Positions 1-12,347 of a stretch of 64,000 bases of DNA are shown here, piece after piece (within the stretch, counting starts at the first letter, position 1; every line of letters starts with the position of its first letter). Origin of the DNA: Garcia nutans (lineage: Eukaryota > Streptophyta > Magnoliopsida > Malpighiales > Euphorbiaceae); assembly GCA_947685225.1 (NCBI GenBank), contig CANTUV010000024.1:57688001-57752000 (forward strand). Direction: 5' to 3'. The translations under genes were made by a program, and so were the position numbers. Under the pieces are notes generated by a model. The model was not told where the DNA came from. It saw only the letters and a list, made by a program, of their open reading frames with translations, and ran no database searches.

Positions 1-449
1 GCATTGTCAATCTCATAAATTGTATTGTACTATATGTAGATTGAGGATGCATGTGAATAATAGCATGTTGTGTATAATGTGGAATATCATGAGATCATTG
101 ATGATGAAATTACTTTAATGTTATGATTGAAGCATGCCTATATGGTATGGTTGATTCATGATATGTTTGTTTAGTAATGTAATTGATGTTGCATATATCA
201 ATGATGAAACTGAAATGTGATTTGAGATATAATATGATGTGAGGTCATTGTTAATGACTATGATGATTCAAATGAGATATGAAGCCATTGTGATTGGCTA
301 TAGTGATTCAAATGAGATGTTAAGCCATTGTTATTGGCTATGATAATTCAATTGAGAATGAAATGAAAATGAAAAGATTTTGTGTCTAATATGTTGATTC
401 AATTTTCAGAGTTCTGGATTTGGCGGCATGCATAGAAAATGTGAAAAAG

Positions 450-627
450 GTAACAGTCTTGCCGGGTTGAGGATCTCTTCAATTTGAGTGAATTGAGGTC
501 CAAGAGACTGGGTCTGTTACACTATGATAATTATGATTATGAGATATATGATTGGTAACAGTCTTGCCGGGTTGAGGATCTCCTCGAGGTTAGTCGAGTT
601 GATGGTCCAAGAGACTGGGTCTGTTAC
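450..627 (+). repeat. GTAACAG...CTGTTAC module, two units
   Basis: Two ~72-bp units, each opening with GTAACAGTCTTGCCGGG and closing with GAGACTGGGTCTGTTAC, so each can fold on its own ends. The same module recurs at 7000-7177, 24839-25001, 32485-32647, 38589-38766, 46106-46283 and 49969-50146, in either strand according to LTR orientation. Role unknown. Confidence 0.8.
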
Positions 628-1254
628 ATTATCCATGGATAGAGTTATTGATATATGATGCCTACGGGCTTGATTATTGTGATTATGAACCAAAACAGTA
701 ACTCTGAACTTTGAATAACATATTAGTGTCTGTTGGGCCCGAGTCTGTCTTTGTTGTCAATGTGATATCCAAATGTTGAAATGAATGAATAATGAGATCT
801 ATGAATGCTTTTGATGAAAATATGATTTATGTTTAATGAATTGTGAATAATACAATGTTAAGAAGTATGATTTCGTAATGTGTGTATTGATATATTGAAA
901 GTGAATATGGCTTGAGGAGCTTTGTTGAGATATGAGTTTATGAAAATATAGTATGTTGCGTACAATGTATATGAATATGGAATTTGTAAGAACTGTTTTT
1001 ATGAAGGTTTGGATAGGCCATGGAAGGGTGATTTGTTGAAATGATGTATATGTATATGTATATGAGATAGAAATGGTAAGTATTGTATTGTGAATGTTCT
1101 ATGTAAATATGTGTATAATTTTATGAGATTAGGGGAAATATATGAAGAATGCATTGAGAAAGGAAAAACGGGGTAAGCGAACAATAGAACATAATGCTAA
1201 AAACATGAGGTATGATTATTTTTGTAAAGTATATTTTAATATTTATTTATACTA

Positions 1255-1295
1255 CTAAGCTTTCGGGCTTAGCGCGGATAATTAATCGCGCAGGT
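1255..1295 (+). other. LTR double hairpin (LARD-A 5' LTR)
   Basis: CTAAGC pairs with GCTTAG around a 6-nt loop. The final G also opens a second stem GCGCG/CGCGC that ends directly at AGGT. It lies about 350 bp before the LTR end. Homologous structures occur in the other LTRs of the window with different but pairing bases. Confidence 0.7.
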
Positions 1296-1627
1296 ATTTA
1301 TGCGGATGATCTGGGAGTGTAGCTGTTATGCCACGAAAAGGGTAAGTGTATCTCGAGACCAACTAGAAGGTGATGCATACATGTGTGATTTTAAGTTGTA
1401 TTGTATTTTTGAGTTAATATATATTCATATGGATGAATGAAGTTTTGATAAATAAGAATACTGACTTTTGTAAATGTGTTTTAAATTAAATGTTAAATTT
1501 TATGAATCTGGATAAAGGTTTTTAAATTGAAACTAAAAGTAACATTCTTATACTTTATATACGTATTGTATGTATACTAGGTATATGTATAGTACTTATA
1601 TGGAGTATCAGGGTGTTACAATTATTT

Positions 1628-1639
1628 TGGTATCAGAGC
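1628..1639 (+). other. Primer-binding site, initiator Met tRNA type
   Basis: TGGTATCAGAGC, 7 bp after the LTR end, is complementary to the 3' end of plant initiator methionine tRNA and would prime minus-strand DNA synthesis. Confidence 0.9.
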
Positions 1640-4280
1640 TTAGGTTCGAGATTCTCGGCCTAAGAGAAATTAAAAAGAAAATTTTTGAAAAGATTAAATA
1701 AGAATTGAAAAGAAGATTTTGGAAATGCAATTGGTAAGACATGCATATGCATTCACATCTAGGTTGGTCTCGAAAGTGGCATTGAGTGAATTGTGAATTG
1801 TGATGTATTTGAGTTACATGAGATGAGATAAATGATAGTGTATAAATGAGGTTTTATATGAAAGCAAATTTTGAAATGTTGATAATTGAAAAGTGATTGT
1901 GATATAAAGAAATGATATGGAATTTATAAGTAAAAAGTTTGATTATTGATATGTGTTTGACATGTAAAGAAATGGTTAGAAGAATAAAGTTGGGAATGAG
2001 TTAAAAAAAAAATTAGATTTAATTATGTAATCTTTCCTCTATTATTTGAACCTCTTTCTAATAAACTTTATGTTTGGATTTTTAGAAAGAGGAAAGATTG
2101 TTGGATGGGTAATATGGAAAGATATATATATATTTCTTTTAATGAAAAGAGTACGGTGAAATATTGAATGAGTTGATTGGTATAGATTAAGTGTGATAAT
2201 TTAAGGTGTGGATATGTAAAGTTAAGGTTTTGTTTAAAAAGAAAAAAGAGATGATGTTGGTTAGGTACAAAGAGATATTGGTGTTGTTTGTATTGTTCTT
2301 TTAATATAAACATGGTGATTTCAATGTTAGAAATGTGATATGTTTGAATATTGTAAAAGCTCCTGTAAATGGTGGTAATATGTGATATTTAGATTGTTGG
2401 AATGAGCTTAGTAATTGTGAAACATATATGTTTGATGTTGTTTTGTGGTATATCCATATAAGATGTTTTAAGGTTGATATTAAGAGAATGAGATGAATAA
2501 ATTGAAGTTTAAGTAAATTAGTAAGTTGAAGATTTATAGTTTTAATGGAATGTGGGTAAAGACCATTTATATATTAATAGTTTAATGTATTTAATACATG
2601 AGATATATGAAATGAATATTAGTGCACATGAAAGTATTAGGAATTGGGAGATGTGATTGTTAGTAGGAAAATTTGGTTTGAAAGTAAAGAAAAGGAATTG
2701 AGCAAAAGAAAGTGAGTTACTTTAAATAATTTGATTGGAAAGGATAAAAAGGACTATGAAAGATGTGTTAAAGATATTTATAAACAAATGTGAGAGAGAT
2801 ATCACATTGGAAATGTGATTAAGCTCTTTGTGAAATAATATTATAAGTAGAGTGTATATATTTGTTGAAGTTAATGAATAACTTAAGTTATGATAAACAA
2901 ATGAGAATGATAATAGTCAAAGGAAAGTGATAACTATTAAATTTGTATAAACTATATGCAAAAGGGAAATTTAATAAATTGCATAATTATGTGTTTATAT
3001 AAAGAGGATTTGTGAAATGAACTTTTTGATATGAATGTAATGGTTATATGTAAGAAAGGTGGGAAGTGAATCACATTATGAACGTGACCTATGAATGTGT
3101 ATATAATATGTTTATTATTTTATACCAATACATGTTTAATGGTATTAGAAATGAGAATGGACTTGCGTAATATTGAACAGTGAAATTGTTATGTCAATAA
3201 TTAAATGAGGCTATCATAAGATGTTTTGGAACTCAAGGTATTTGTGTGTGGAAATGCTTTATGTATAAGCATATCATCAGGAATTGTAAGGAAAGAATAT
3301 GGTATTTGAAAATTTTTAGAAGAGATGAATTGGAAATGGAGTAATGAATAAAACTTGTGTAAGATTTGTATCTAATTGAAGGTTGGGTATAGGAAATGTT
3401 AAAGATAATATTATTGAACATGAGTTGGGTTAATGATGATTAAATAATCAAAAGCAAACTGTTTTGAAATGGAATTAAAATGTGTTAATTCTTGGTGTAA
3501 TACAAGTTTGGAGAATATATATAATTTTTGTGATATAATCTAATATTATAATTGTAAAGGTTGGAAATTGAATAATAGAAGAGCGAGATTGATTTACAAA
3601 CCCTAAATGTGATTGTTTATATATTATGGTCATATGACTTGGTTAGTGTGATTAGTGGTTAGTTTTATTATCTTCAGAGTTAGAACTGAGATGATATGAT
3701 TGTAATACCGATTTGGTGGAACTGAAATTTTGTTTGAAAAGTATAGTTAAAAGTTATGGTAGATAAAGTTGTACCTTAACATTTTATGTTAAGAATTTGG
3801 TTATAAATTATGAAGGTAAAGAGAGAAAAAGGAAAAATTATGGAAATGTGTTGAGATATGGATAATATGACAAAAAGGTAATCAAAATAAATGTAACAAG
3901 GTTTTGCAATTGATTATATTGTTAATATTATGTGACTAGTGTTATGACTTATATAGTGTGAAAGAGGCGAGGATCATTAAAAAGGTACGTGTAATGTAAT
4001 TTGTTATGATAAATGTTTTAATAATAAATGATGTTAATGTGTTTTGAGAATTGATGAAATGTGATATCATCATGGTTGATGATATTATTGAAACATGTCT
4101 AGATGATACAATTGAGTAATGAGATATTCAATATAGTTGATGATATATGTGTATACTATTTCGATGTGATAAGAAACCATGATTGTTGACAATGATGTTA
4201 GAAATAAATTATATTGAGGTATAATGCCTAAATGATTATGAAAAAAAAATGATGAAATGAATTGTGAAAAGATAAATGAA

Positions 4281-4363
4281 CGGACTTATCTGCCTCCTGT
4301 GGAACCATGCGGACCCAATGTGTTGGGCAACCCAACTTGGATTACCAACCTGGTTGGGGGAAA
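4281..4363 (+). repeat. GC-rich island shared by LARD interiors and the palindromic insertion
   Basis: This ~80-bp block contrasts with the AT-rich interior. It contains CATGCGGACCC, a TTGGGCAAC stretch and CCTGGTTGGGG. Homologues lie at the same place in LARD-D (18450-18533) and LARD-F (48108-48190), and a close relative forms the outer right arm of the palindrome (11145-11220). Confidence 0.7.
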
Positions 4364-5160
4364 AGCTTGTTTATGAAGTTATAGTTGTTGGCAATATTGA
4401 TAAACTTTGAATGAGTATAAGAAATAATGATATAATTATTGAAATAAGGAAATGTATATGTATAGGCATGATTCATATTGATTGAATATATGAATTTGGA
4501 AAGATTAGAATTTGAATATAAGTTTGACCTAATGAACTTAGGTTATATATAAGTATATATGGTAAAATCCAATGATAAATTCCAATAAGTTAATTGTTGG
4601 TTTGAATCAAATAAAGTTGAAATGTTAGTATATTGGGATGGATAAATCGATTGATCTAGGTTTCGTTAAAGTTGCAAGACAACATTGAGATTTATTATGT
4701 GCAATTGTATTGGGAATGTAAGATTTAATGGTAATGTGTATGATATAATATTCTGATTTATGAATGAACATAAATAAATTGAGGTATATTAATTGTACAT
4801 GGTAAGAAATAAACTCATGAAAGTAAGGATATAGTTATCCATTGATGTTTGGTAAATGTTTATTTTGAAAGTGAAGGTAAGAGTGGAATAAACAATGCTA
4901 AGATATTGATTAATGATTTTTGAGGTTAAAGTTAAGAGAATATCTATAAAGAGTTAAAGTGATAATCTGACTTTAGAACAAAGATAAAAATTCATTGGAA
5001 ATGTAATGAGCTATCTTGGTTGCTCTGTTGAGAAAGTTATAAGATAAAAATACATATATAATGATAAGTTATGATTAACTAAAAGGGGGAGAGTAAAAGT
5101 TATGTAAGTTGATAAATTAAGATGGTGATTTGTTCCAAATGGGTTGTTAGTGTGCTAGAT

Positions 5161-5193
5161 AATTTCGAGGACGAAATTATTTAAGGGGGAGAG
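5161..5193 (+). other. PPT-proximal hairpin and polypurine tract of LARD-A
   Basis: AATTTCGAGGACGAAATT (5161-5178) is a 7-bp stem with an AGGA loop. It is followed at 5183-5193 by the polypurine tract AAGGGGGAGAG, the usual plus-strand primer, 3 bp before the LTR. The same hairpin precedes the PPT in D, F, C, E and G. Confidence 0.85.
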
Positions 5194-5470
5194 AATTGTA
5201 ATATCCCGGAATAGACCCTAAGAGTTTTGGAGTTAATGTTGTTGCATTTGGATTTAATGTATATGTATGTATGGGAAATATAAAGATAATATATATATAA
5301 GACATATACATATACATCACATATACATGGGATATAAAATGGTGTAGGAAAGTGAGTTGTGTATATATATTTGTATAATAAGTTAATAATAATGATGATA
5401 AGGACAAAAAGAAAAGAGAAGAAGAAAGTCAAAAGTTGGAAAATTATGTGTGGTGGAGGTTATTTGAGAA

Positions 5471-5471
5471 A

Positions 5472-5508
<37 letters not shown>

Positions 5509-5599
5509 TATATGAGAGAAACGAAAGAAAGAACGAGAACGTTCTTTCTTCCTCTGCTTCTTCTTTTCCTTTGTAAACGAGAGAGAGAGAGAGAGAGAA
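5471..5599 (+). promoter_or_regulatory. ATT, TA and GA simple-repeat zone, possible LTR promoter area
   Basis: An (ATT)n run passes into (TA)n, then after an AAGAACGAGAACGTTCTT-like inverted repeat comes a GA run (5580-5599). TA-rich followed by GA-rich sequence in the first fifth of an LTR is compatible with a core promoter, but no transcription start can be placed. The same zone occurs at ~19755-19898. Confidence 0.35.
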
Positions 5600-5965
5600 G
5601 CTAGAAAGAGAAAGATGATTTTGCTTCTAGTTACACCAAAGATTAAGGATATCAAGATGTTTGCAAGTGGATATTGAAGATTTAGCAAGCTATTCAAGTA
5701 AGTACTCCCTTTTGAGTTGATTTTATTGATTATATGTATATATTTAAGTTCTTATCTTTTTGTTTTGAATTCTTGTGGATTGAGGTTATGTTTGGTATAA
5801 TTAGTGTGTAAAATGAAGATAATGAAAGAGTGAAGTATGTAAAGATGTTGAATTGATATTTAAGTGATGATAAGTTGAGAAAATTGTGAGGTAAATGATG
5901 AAATGTTGAGGTTGGGTTTGGGTTAGATGAATTTGGAAGTGTTTGGCCTTTAATTCATTGAAGAT

Positions 5966-6236
5966 CACGGCCAAGTCATGAGAGACACGGCCAAGTTAGG
6001 GCAAACTTGGCCGTGTTGGATGATTTTTGGAGAGACACGGCCGTGTCCCTTGCCCGTGTCTGCTACTGGATTGTTGTATTGAGAGACACGGCCACTGACT
6101 TGGCCGTGTCCACAGCCCGTGTTTGCTACTGCTTGAATTGGATTGAGAGACACGGCCACTGGCTTGGCCGTGTCCTTTGACCGTGTTTGCTACTGGATGT
6201 TTGGATTGAGAGACACGGCCACAAGCTTGGCCGTGT
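5966..6236 (+). repeat. Cluster of ACACGGCC/GGCCGTGT palindromes
   Basis: Successive ~63-bp units each carry ACACGGCC, a short spacer such as ACAAGCTT, then GGCCGTGT, so each unit is an inverted repeat. They are much richer in GC than their surroundings. Related clusters occur in the LTRs at 13273-13421, 14632-14838, 23043-23247 and 49255-49488, with a variant in element G. Confidence 0.8.
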
Positions 6237-6999
6237 CCCTTGAGGGTGTTTGCAAATGTGTTTGTTATTTGGTCTTCAAACATTGTTGGATCTTCAAATG
6301 TCTTTTGTACCTAAACACACTTAAAACAATAATGATCCAACCAAATGTATATGGAGGATTCTAAGTTCTTGAATAAGGTAAATTGTTATGTATGAATATA
6401 TCAATGATAATATAGGAAATGTGGAAGACATATTGATCAATGAAAAAGTATGTGCAATGTCTTTGAATATGTATACTTGAGTGATGAATTGAATTGATCA
6501 ATATGATTTGATGATAACGTTGATATGATATGAACAATGTTAGGTTTTATGCATTGTCAATCTCATAAATTGTATTGTACTATATGTAGATTGAGGATGC
6601 ATATGAATAATAGCATGTTGTGTATAATGTGGAATATCATGAGATCATTGATGATGAAATTACTTTAATGTTATGATTGAAGCATGCCTATATGGTATGG
6701 TTGATTCATGATATGTTTGTTTAGTAATGTAATTGATGTTGCATATATCAATGATGAAACTGAAATGTGATTTGAGATATAATATGATGTGAGGTCATTG
6801 TTAATGACTATGATGATTCAAATGAGATATGAAGCCATTGTGATTGGCTATAGTGATTCAAATGAGATGTTAAGCCATTGTTATTGGCTATGATAATTCA
6901 ATTGAGAATGAAATGAAAATGAAAAGATTTTGTGTCTAATATGTTGATTCAATTTTCAGAGTTCTGGATTTGGCGGCATGCATAGAAAATGTGAAAAAG

Positions 7000-7177
7000 G
7001 TAACAGTCTTGCCGGGTTGAGGATCTCTTCAATTTGAGTGAATTGAGGTCCAAGAGACTGGGTCTGTTACACTATGATAATTATGATTATGAGATATATG
7101 ATTGGTAACAGTCTTGCCGGGTTGAGGATCTCCTCGAGGTTAGTCGAGTTGATGGTCCAAGAGACTGGGTCTGTTAC
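7000..7177 (+). repeat. GTAACAG...CTGTTAC module in LARD-A 3' LTR
   Basis: Same two-unit module as in the 5' LTR, one substitution apart. Confidence 0.8.
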
Positions 7178-7804
7178 ACTATCCATGGATAGAGTTATTG
7201 ATATATGATGCCTACGGGCTTGATTATTGTGATTATGAACCAAAACAGTAACTCTGAACTTTGAATAACATATTAGTGTTTGTTGGGCCCGAGTCTGTCT
7301 TTGTTGTCAATGTGATATCCAAATGTTGAAATGAATGAATAATGAGATCTATGAATGCTTTTGATGAAAATATGATTTATGTTTAATGAATTGTGAATAA
7401 TACAATGTTAAGAAGTATGATTTCGTAATGTGTGTATTGATATATTGAAAGTGAATATGGCTTGAGGAGCTTTGTTGAGATATGAGTTTATGAAAATATA
7501 GTATGTTGCGTACAATGTATATGAATATGGAATTTGTAAGAACTGTTTTTATGAAGGTTTGGATAGGCCATGGAAGGGTGATTTGTTGAAATGATGTATA
7601 TGTATATGTATATGAGATAGAAATGGTAAGTATTGTATTGTGAATGTTCTACGTAAATATGTGTATAATTTTATGAGATTAGGGGAAATATATGAAGAAT
7701 GCATTGAGAAAGGAAAAACGGGGTAAGCGAACAATAGAACATAATGCTAAAAACATGAGGTATGATTATTTTTGTAAAGTATATTTTAATATTTATTTAT
7801 ACTA

Positions 7805-7845
7805 CTAAGCTTTCGGGCTTAGCGCGGATAATTAATCGCGCAAGT
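7805..7845 (+). other. LTR double hairpin (LARD-A 3' LTR)
   Basis: Identical to the 5' copy except that the base after the second stem reads CAAGT in place of CAGGT. Confidence 0.65.
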
Positions 7846-8170
7846 ATTTATGCGGATGATCTGGGAGTGTAGTTGTTATGCCACGAAAAGGGTAAGTGTA
7901 TCTCGAGACCAACTAGAAGGTGATGCATACATGTGTGATTTTAAGTTGTATTGTATTTTTGAGTTAATATATATTCATATGGATGAATGAAGTTTTGATA
8001 AATAAGAATACTGACTTTTGTAAATGTGTTTTAAATTAAATGTTAAATTTTATGAATCTGGATAAAGGTTTTTAAATTGAAACTAAAAGTAACATTCTTA
8101 TACTTTATATACGTATTGTATGTATACTAGGTATATGTATAGTACTTATATGGAGTATCAGGGTGTTACA

Positions 8171-11100
8171 ACATTTGCTTTACCTGGATGATAATCAATC
8201 AAACAGTCGTAGTCTTTAATCAATTCTAACCATCTTCTCTGCCGAAGATTGAGCTCTTTCTGGACACCCAAATACTTCAAACTCTTGTGATCAGTGTAGA
8301 TGAAACATTTCTCCCCAAATAAATAGTGTCGCCAAATCTTTAATGCAAACACAATGGCTGCCAATTCCAAATCATGGGTCGGATAATTGAGCTCATGCGG
8401 TTTCAACTGTCGAGATGCATAAGCTATAACTTTACCTTCTTGCATCAGCACACAACCCAAACCACTATGTGAAGCATCACTGTAAATCTCATATGGTTTG
8501 CCTTCCACAGGTAAAGTAAGAACAGGCGCTTGAGTCAACATTTCTCTCAACTGCTCAAAACTAGCCTGACACTGATCTGTCCACACAAATCTAACTCCCT
8601 TTCGAAGCAATCTGGTGAGTGGAGTAGCTATCAAAGAAAATCCTTTCACAAACCGTCGGTAATAGCCCGCCAAACCCAGAAAACTTCTAACTTCTGTCAC
8701 AGATTTTGGTGGACTCCAATTCAGAATAGCTTCAACTTTACTCGGATCAACTCTAATACCTTCTGCTGAAACTATATGACCAAGAAAAGCTACTTGGTCC
8801 AACCAAAACTCACACTTCGACAGTTTAGCAAACAACTGCTTCTCTCTCAGAATTTGTAACACAATCCGTAGATGCTTGTCATGTTCCTCTTTATTCCGCG
8901 AATACACCAGAATATCATCAATAAACACTACCACAAACTGATCCAAATAGGGCCTAAATACCCTATTCATCAAGTCCATAAAAGCTGCAGGTGCATTCGT
9001 CAAACCAAAAGGCATAACTAGAAACTCATAATGCCCATACCTGGTCCGAACGGCGGTCTTAGGAACATCTTCAGCTCTGACTCTCAGCTGATGGTACCCT
9101 GATCTCAGATCAATTTTAGAAAACACAGCTGCACCCTTCAATTGATCAAAGAGATCATCGATTCTAGGCAAAGGATATTTATTTTTAATAGTCACCTTAT
9201 TCAATTGCCTATAATCGATACACAACCTCATAGTACCATCTTTCTTCTTCACAAATAGCACAGGAGCTCCCCAAGGAGAAACACTGGGGCGAATAAATCC
9301 TTTGTCCAACAACTCCTGTAATTGCACTTTCAATTCTCTCAATTCAACAGGTGCCATTCTGTAAGGAGTACTAGAGATAGGAGTGGTACCAGGCAACAAT
9401 TCAATACCGAACTCCACCTCTCTCTCAGGAGGCAACCCTGGCAACTCCTCTTGAAACACATCTGGAAACTCTGCAACTGTGGCAATACTAACAATAGGGG
9501 AACCCTTCACTCTAGTATCTACCACATGAGCAAGATAAGCTTCACACCCCTTTCTAATCAATCTCCTAACCGCAACAGCTGAAACAAATAAGGAGGCTAG
9601 CTGTTCCTGCTCATTAGATACTATCACCTCTCTACCATCAGCAGTTCTCAAAGAAACAATTTTCCTTTTACAGTCTACCACAGCTCCATGTTTAGATAGC
9701 CAGTCCATGCCTAGAATCACATCATATTCCTTAAATGGCATCTCAATCAAATCTCCAAGGAACTCCTCACCTTGCACCCTCAGTACACTATCTCGGTGCA
9801 CCTTGCTCACAATCACACTATGCCCTAACGGATTTGTCACCAACACATCAAATCCTAGGGACTCAGCATACATATCAGATACAGGCAAAATAGATGCACT
9901 AATATAGGAATGTGTGGAACCCGGATCAATCAAAGCAAGTACTGAAGTATCAAATAAAGAAAAAGTACCAGCTATGACTGCCGAAGCATCTGGCTGCCTC
10001 TGCATAACATATATCCTCTGGGAAGACCCAACCTCCTCTGGTCTACTCTCTTTGGATGTAGAACCTCCTCTAGCACTGAACCCAGATCTGCCTCCCCGGT
10101 TGCTACCTCTGCCTGCTCGACCTCCCCTCACACTAGGTTGAGAAGCTGCAGTATCCACTGACATCTGTTCTTGCCTCTCAGGACAATCTCTAACAAAGTG
10201 ATCTGGTGATCCACATCTGAAACAAACCCCTGCTACACCAGTCTTCCAGCAAGGACCACCATGTGGCCTACCACAATGAATGCAGATGGGAAGAGTGGAT
10301 CTCTGAATCATTGGGGTCGGAGCACTCGCCACTGAAGCTGCAGGTCTAAATCTCTGCCTCTGAAACTGCACTGACCTACCAGCTGTCCTCTGACTCCTAC
10401 TAACTCTAGGAACAAAGCTTCCTTTACCTCTCTTCACAGAAGAAGACCCTGCCTCCAACTGGGGCCTTCTAACCCTAATCTCTTCCTCTGAAGCAGCTGC
10501 AATAACTTGAGCTCGCTCTACACTTCGAGCTGCTGCCACTAGCTGGGAGAAATCGTGATATCGAGATCCAGCCACTAAGAACATGATAGAGGGCCTCAAT
10601 CCCTCCTCAAATCTCCTGCATCTATCTATCTCATCAGCTATAATGCCCCCAGCATAATGACTCAATCTAATAAACTCAACTTCATATTCAGTTACAGTCC
10701 CGCTGTCTTACTTCAAGCTCAAAAACTCCATCTTCTTCATGTCTTTATACTCCCTAGGAGTATACTTGTAACGACCCTCCCCAACCAGGTCGGTATCCCA
10801 AGGTCGGTTGCCCAGCCCACTGGGTCCGCATGGTCCGCAGGAGGCAAGCGATCGCTACAGTACTGGATAGCCCTCGCGGCCCACCCAGCAGGATTTGTTT
10901 ATTTGGCTTAATTCCTTGGAATTAAGTCGCCTCCCTGGATCGAACCCCTGACCTCCCACTTAAGAGAGCCAGCGAGAACCATTAAGTACCATTTCTGCTA
11001 CTAGCAGAAATGGTACTGGATGGTTCTCGCTGGCTCTCTTGAGTGGGAGATTAGGGGTTCGATCCAGGGAGGCGACCCCTTGGGGCCAAATAAACAAATT

Positions 11101-11700
11101 CCTGCTAGGTGGGCCGCGAGGGCTGTCCAGTACTATAGCGATCGCTTGCCTCCTGCGGACCATGCGGACCCAGTGGGCTGGGCAACCGACCTTGGGATAC
11201 CGACCTGGTTGGGGAGGGTCGTTACAATACTTCAATTCAAATTCTCTCAGAAAATCCACATATGACAAGGTTGGTGGATCATCCATAGAATGGGGCACTG
11301 TCCTCCACCAATCGTATGCATCCTTCTGTAGCAAAGATCTTGCATAGTCAAACTTTTCCTCCGGGGTGGCTTGCAACTGAATAAAGATCCTCTGTATTTT
11401 ATCAAGCCATTGCTCCGCTACAGCTGGATCAACTATACCAAGGAAATCCTCTTCTCCATACTTCCTTAGTTTATCATAGTGCCTCACTGATACCACAGGC
11501 TGAGGGGGTGGTGGTGGTTGCACTGGTGCTTGCCTCAAAGCCTCTACCACATGCCTAAGCCAAGCTGGCGGAACCTCCTCACTAACTGGTCTCCCCGACA
11601 CCGAAGCAGGTGCCTCCTCAGCACTATCAACTCTAGCTCTATCCTCGGGAGCTACACTCTCCTCACTACCCTCAACTGACTGACACAACTGAGGATCCAT
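8171..11700 (-). pseudogene. Element B Ty3/gypsy gag-pol, broken and truncated
   Basis: On the minus strand from an ATG at 11700, the Gag N-terminus matches elements E and G (proline-rich head, then a retrotransposon Gag domain with the YDWW motif). It is interrupted by the 460-bp palindrome (10767-11226). Gag resumes, meets an in-frame TAA (10710-10708, CAG/CAA to TAA against G), then stays open to 8171. Visible are the knuckle CFRC...H...C, the protease motif IDPGSTHS, the RT motif FIDDILVYS (near 8911-8925) and RNase H. The frame ends after the residues GKANV, where LARD-A inserted, so integrase and the chromodomain are left of the window. It has three lesions (stop codon, palindrome, LARD insertion), so no functional polyprotein can be made. 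Family assignment is secure. Confidence 0.9.
10767..11226. mobile_element. 460-bp palindromic insertion with TGTAACG/CGTTACA ends and ATACT TSD
   Basis: The left arm (~10767-11000) and right arm (~11002-11226) are inverted copies with only scattered differences and a very short loop. Removing it restores gag exactly as in E and G. The flanks are ATACT (10762-10766 and 11227-11231), a 5-bp target duplication. The termini TGTAAC...GTTACA look like LTR ends, but there is no direct repeat, PBS or PPT. The right arm contains GGTTCGATCC, matching a Pol III B box, about 25 bp after a weak A-box-like stretch. Best called an unclassified foldback element. The high arm similarity suggests either recent origin or ongoing correction. 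Confidence 0.75.
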
Positions 11701-11850
11701 CACAACCTATGTCTGCAAACATAGCAGAATACTTCTTATTAAAGATCAGAGATTGCCAATCCCAAACATGTAGGTTATTAAAAAATTCACTTTTTAAGTA
11801 AAAATATTCTTTTTATTACATTTTACCTAGGTTGAGAATCTCAAACCTAG

Positions 11851-11862
11851 ACTCTGATACCA
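11851..11862 (-). other. Primer-binding site of element B
   Basis: The minus strand reads TGGTATCAGAGT, one base off the usual iMet PBS, located between the gag start and the LTR. Confidence 0.8.
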
Positions 11863-12305
11863 AAACAATTGTAACACCCCCACACCCAATACATACACAC
11901 TACATACACCACCCTGTAGTATACATGTATCGAATATAGGAATGCTACGGATTTTATTAACATTTAAAACATTCTAAATAATACCATCATCTTTCTCATA
12001 TACATTACAGAAAATAAGTCATTAACTTATAATATAAAACAAATAGATATATATATATATATATAGAATATACATTTATTTAATACGCAGCGGAATATAG
12101 AAAATATTTACATATGTGAAAACATTTAAATCCATATTTACAAATATACATATATTCACATTATAAACAAAACTTTACAAAATATAAGAGAGTTATACAT
12201 GATTGGCAAATCTTCTCTGATCTTTAAGTTCCCAAAATCAACTCTTCAACGTCTACTCTCACTCGGTCTCGAAGAGCTCTCTGGTTCAACTCTATCAACT
12301 CTATC

Positions 12306-12347
12306 ACCTGCACGATTAAACACTATCGCGCTAAGCCAAGGGCTTAG
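12306..12347 (-). other. LTR double hairpin (B/C LTR)
   Basis: On the minus strand: CTAAGCC-CTT-GGCTTAG, then GCGCGAT pairing with ATCGTGC (one G-U pair), then AGGT. Confidence 0.65.

Larger units (their letters stand above)
1..1620 (+). repeat. LARD-A 5' LTR, 3' part
   Basis: Matches 6551-8170 almost base for base and ends in GGTGTTACA just before the primer-binding site. The first ~1.35 kb of the LTR lies left of the window. It contains two GTAACAG...CTGTTAC units (450-520 and 555-627) and the double hairpin at 1255-1295. Confidence 0.9.
1621..5196 (+). other. LARD-A internal domain, non-coding
   Basis: AT-rich sequence of 3576 bp between PBS and PPT. Reading frames are short on both strands and none shows Gag, protease, RT or integrase motifs. 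It is colinear with the interiors of LARD-D (16769-19501) and LARD-F (35601-51717 minus insertions), so the non-coding interior is a stable, multiplied structure and not the decay product of one element. The only compositional break is the GC-rich island at 4281-4363. Confidence 0.8.
1..8170 (+). mobile_element. LARD-A: non-autonomous LTR retrotransposon, 5' end outside window
   Basis: Two copies of one sequence (1-1620 and 6551-8170) bracket a 3.58-kb interior with a primer-binding site at its left end and a polypurine tract at its right end, as in an LTR retrotransposon on the plus strand. The interior has no gag or pol motif in any frame, so this is a large retrotransposon derivative (LARD) that would need proteins supplied in trans. 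About six substitutions, all transitions, separate the two LTR copies over 1620 bp, so insertion is recent. It lies in the RNase H/integrase region of element B. The base after the 3' LTR starts ACATT, the expected right target duplication; the left copy is outside the window. Confidence 0.85.
5197..8170 (+). repeat. LARD-A 3' LTR, complete (2974 bp)
   Basis: Begins TGTAATATCCCGG directly after the PPT and ends GGTGTTACA, the normal TG...CA termini. In order it holds an ATT/TA/GA simple-repeat zone, a cluster of ACACGGCC palindromes, the GTAACAG module and the double hairpin. Reading frames here are low-complexity and are not genes. Confidence 0.9.

Noticed and set aside
1621..5196. Degenerate gag-pol hidden in LARD interior
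   Set aside because: No RT, integrase or Gag motif can be seen in any frame on either strand; three colinear copies are equally non-coding.
8530..9907. Plus-strand frames opposite gag-pol of B, E and G
   Set aside because: Antisense shadows of the conserved pol frame; the pattern repeats in all three copies.
11040..11080. tRNA gene or ordinary SINE in the palindrome
   Set aside because: A B-box match alone does not fold as tRNA; the element has TG...CA ends, a 5-bp TSD and inverted arms, unlike a SINE.
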